Origin: Dehalococcoidia bacterium
GTDB taxonomy: Bacteria > Chloroflexota > Dehalococcoidia > UBA2979
Assembly (NCBI GenBank): GCA_028279505.1
Contig: JANQNP010000112.1
Location: forward strand, 1 to 40,625
Direction: 5' to 3'
DNA: 40,625 bases
Both the position numbers and the translations under genes were made by a program. The notes beneath the pieces were generated by a model. The model made no database searches. It had not been told where the DNA came from and worked only from the letters and a program-made list of their open reading frames with translations. This document shows positions 39,479 through 40,625 of the stretch, piece after piece; within the stretch, counting starts at the first letter, position 1, and every line of letters begins with the position of its first letter.

Positions 39479-39820
39479 GTGGTGGTGAGGCTCTGCCTCG
39501 GATGCGGACGGCGGATCACCACGGGCTCGAGATGCGGGGCGTGCGCCGATCGGTATCGGTCGCCGGCGTTGCAGGCGGCGTTCCGCCGGGCGGTGATCGC
39601 CATCAACGGGCCGGATTGCGTCGACTGCGGGTCCACGCCGAACACCGAGGCCGACCACAAGCGGCCGCTCAGCCAGTTCGCGCCTGGGGATCCGGCGGCC
39701 TGGGATCCATCGAACGGCGAGATGCGCTGTCCGCCGTGCCATCGAGCGAAGTCGAAGCGGGATCGGCGGCCGACCGGCCGGCGGGTTCGGCGCCGACGCC
39801 GGCGTTTCCGAGGTGCGTGA
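39479..39820 (+). CDS. HNH endonuclease
   Basis: 113-residue HNH nuclease next to the terminase, as in HK97-like packaging modules where HNH partners cohesive-end cutting. CLGCGRRITTGSRCGACADRY gives the zinc pair, then VDCGSTPNTEADHKRPLSQFAPGDPAAWDPSNGEMRCPPCHRAKSKRD with catalytic DH, N and H. Three GTGs in a row (39479, 39482, 39485) are possible starts; the exact one is unclear. TGATG-coupled to the terminase gene. Confidence 0.87.
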   Translation: MVVRLCLGCGRRITTGSRCGACADRYRSPALQAAFRRAVIAINGPDCVDCGSTPNTEADHKRPLSQFAPGDPAAWDPSNGEMRCPPCHRAKSKRDRRPTGRRVRRRRRRFRGA

Positions 39821-40482
39821 TGCCTCGCACCGGCCGACCGAGGAAGCCGGCGGACCGAGCGCAGGGGCACCGCGAGCACGAGCCCCGCGCCATCGTGCCC
39901 GTGGAGGTCGATGCTCAGCCGGTCGCTCACGTCGACGTCGTCCCGGCGCCGCCGCTCACGGCCGCGGGCAACCAGCTGCTCGACGAGGTCCTGTTGCTCT
40001 GGGACGACTTCTGGAGCTCGCCGCTCGTGACGGCGCTCGATGGCGTCGCCGGCGTCGACCGGGTTGTCGTCAACCGTTGGATCCTCACCGAGAACGAAGT
40101 CGAGGTCCTGGACCGCGCGATCGCCGAAGAGGGCTACTACGTCACCGGCTCGAAGGGCCAGGTTCGGGCGAACCCCCTCCTCAACGAGCGGCACGCACTG
40201 AAGGCGGAGGCTGAACGGTTCTGGGTGCAGCTGGGGATCGGTCCCCGCAACCGCGCTCAGCTAGGGATCGACGTCGCCGGCGCGACGACCGCAGCCATGC
40301 GCCTCAACGAGAAGCTCGCCGCGACCGCTCGAGGCGAGCGCGCCGAGGAAGTCGACGACGACCTCTCGGACTGGTCACGCGGTGAGCTGCTCGAGGAGGC
40401 GAAGGAGCTCGGCATCCGCGGGCGCACGCGGATGAAGCGGGCTGACCTCGAGGCGGCGATCGAGGAGGCCTGGTCGGCGTGA
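39820..40482 (+). CDS. terS: Small terminase subunit (P27 family)
   Basis: 220-residue packaging protein of the P27 family (PF05119). PGRPRKP-type basic start, ENEVEVLDRAIAEEGYYVTGSKGQVRANPLLNERHALKAEAERFWVQLGIGPRNRAQLG is the family core, recognising phage DNA ends and activating the large subunit. A C-terminal SAP/Rho-N-like unit (WSRGELLEEAKELGIRGRTRMKRADLEAAIEEA, about 185-217) is added, probably DNA-binding. Next gene is GTGA-coupled. Confidence 0.88.
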   Translation: MPRTGRPRKPADRAQGHREHEPRAIVPVEVDAQPVAHVDVVPAPPLTAAGNQLLDEVLLLWDDFWSSPLVTALDGVAGVDRVVVNRWILTENEVEVLDRAIAEEGYYVTGSKGQVRANPLLNERHALKAEAERFWVQLGIGPRNRAQLGIDVAGATTAAMRLNEKLAATARGERAEEVDDDLSDWSRGELLEEAKELGIRGRTRMKRADLEAAIEEAWSA

Positions 40483-40625
40483 CGACGTCGACTCTGCAGC
40501 GGTGCCCGGAGTGCGGCCGCCACCGACCGGCGGAGGAGTTCAACGGGGAGCGCTGCACCAACTGCGCGCCGGTCGAAGCGCCGGCGAAGCGACGCCGACG
40601 TCGCTCGAGCGGTGGCGGCCGCGGA
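40479..40625 (+). CDS. Zinc-ribbon protein, 3' end outside the window
   Basis: ORF from GTG 40479 overlapping the terminase stop, open to the window edge. First residues carry CPECGRHRPAEEF and CTNC, a zinc ribbon, then a basic Arg/Ser-rich stretch. It may be a small separate protein or the start of a longer one such as the large terminase; the window does not tell. Confidence 0.5.
   Translation, partial: MTTSTLQRCPECGRHRPAEEFNGERCTNCAPVEAPAKRRRRRSSGGGRG

Larger units (their letters stand above)
25452..40625. mobile_element. Prophage, left part (continues past the window)
   Basis: Integrated temperate phage: tyrosine integrase, XRE repressor and Cro-like gene around a divergent switch, excisionase-like gene, replication initiator, RusA, phage metallopeptidase, HNH and small terminase. 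Gene density, repeated 1-4 bp start/stop overlaps and many small unknown proteins fit a phage early region. The left end must lie between tRNA-Met and the unknown gene ending at 25704; the right end, packaging, structural and lysis genes are outside. Confidence 0.9.

Noticed and set aside
1..40625. CRISPR arrays or insertion sequences
   Set aside because: No regularly spaced direct repeats with unique spacers and no transposase were seen; the repeated hairpins are terminators of differing sequence.

Overview
The window is high-GC, densely coded bacterial chromosome in which about 25.4 kb of host genes run into the left part of an integrated temperate phage (about 25.45 kb to the right edge). 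Host clues are Tat-type lipoproteins with Asp-rich and Thr/Ala-rich linkers after the lipobox, tandem peptide-type substrate-binding proteins, an F420-type luciferase-like oxidoreductase, a DUF3179 protein and many GTG/TTG starts. Together these suggest a Chloroflexota lineage (Dehalococcoidia-like), with a deep actinobacterial lineage as the alternative. This is inference from protein style, not from a marker gene.

Host part, left to right. 0-3.8 kb: polyphosphate and phosphate genes (SixA-type phosphatase, Ppx/GppA, PPK2) and a double DUF427 protein. 3.9-6.1 kb: an HDOD signalling protein, a START-type protein, and a divergent ArsR plus AHSA1-like pair sharing a regulatory region with three hexamers at 17-bp steps. 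6.2-9.7 kb: an ABC-2 exporter whose two permeases face their likely ATPase; a 23-codon leader ORF precedes the permeases. 9.7-10.4 kb: a long intergenic region holding a compact minus-strand transcription unit with a nine-residue ORF. 10.4-12.9 kb: a membrane PAS-GGDEF-EAL protein. 13.2-19.4 kb: an oligopeptide-type ABC system (two permeases and two very similar binding proteins in tandem) in which the permease pair and one binding protein share the same promoter sequence. 19.8-25.3 kb: small XRE regulator, aldo/keto reductase, TlpA-like thioredoxin, DUF3179 lipoprotein, a CsoR-like palindrome, the luciferase-like oxidoreductase, a VanY/M15 carboxypeptidase lipoprotein and a tRNA-Met(CAT).

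Prophage part. A leftward lysogeny block carries an XRE repressor, a degenerate ImmA-like protein, a tyrosine integrase, two unknown genes (one membrane protein) and, separately, one more unknown gene at the left end. A divergent switch at about 29.3 kb starts a rightward early operon of more than 20 tightly overlapping genes: Cro-like, excisionase-like, many small zinc-ribbon proteins, a replication initiator (winged helix plus DnaA-domain-I-like), an XRE protein, RusA, a stand-alone DnaA-domain-IV-like protein, DUF5131, and a phage metallopeptidase. A structured gap with a terminator and a tRNA-like fold (39.3-39.46 kb) separates this from the start of the packaging module (HNH, small terminase). 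The window ends before the large terminase, so head, tail, lysis genes and the right attachment site are not seen.

The most unusual content is in the phage: DnaA-like end domains carried as two separate genes without an AAA+ motor, a set of 7-5-7 palindromes inside the initiator gene that look like an internal origin, a shared 4-5-4 operator at both the early switch and the left-end gene, and the tRNA-like/terminator region before the packaging genes. In the host, the nine-codon ORF unit at 10.0-10.2 kb is the best candidate for something undescribed.
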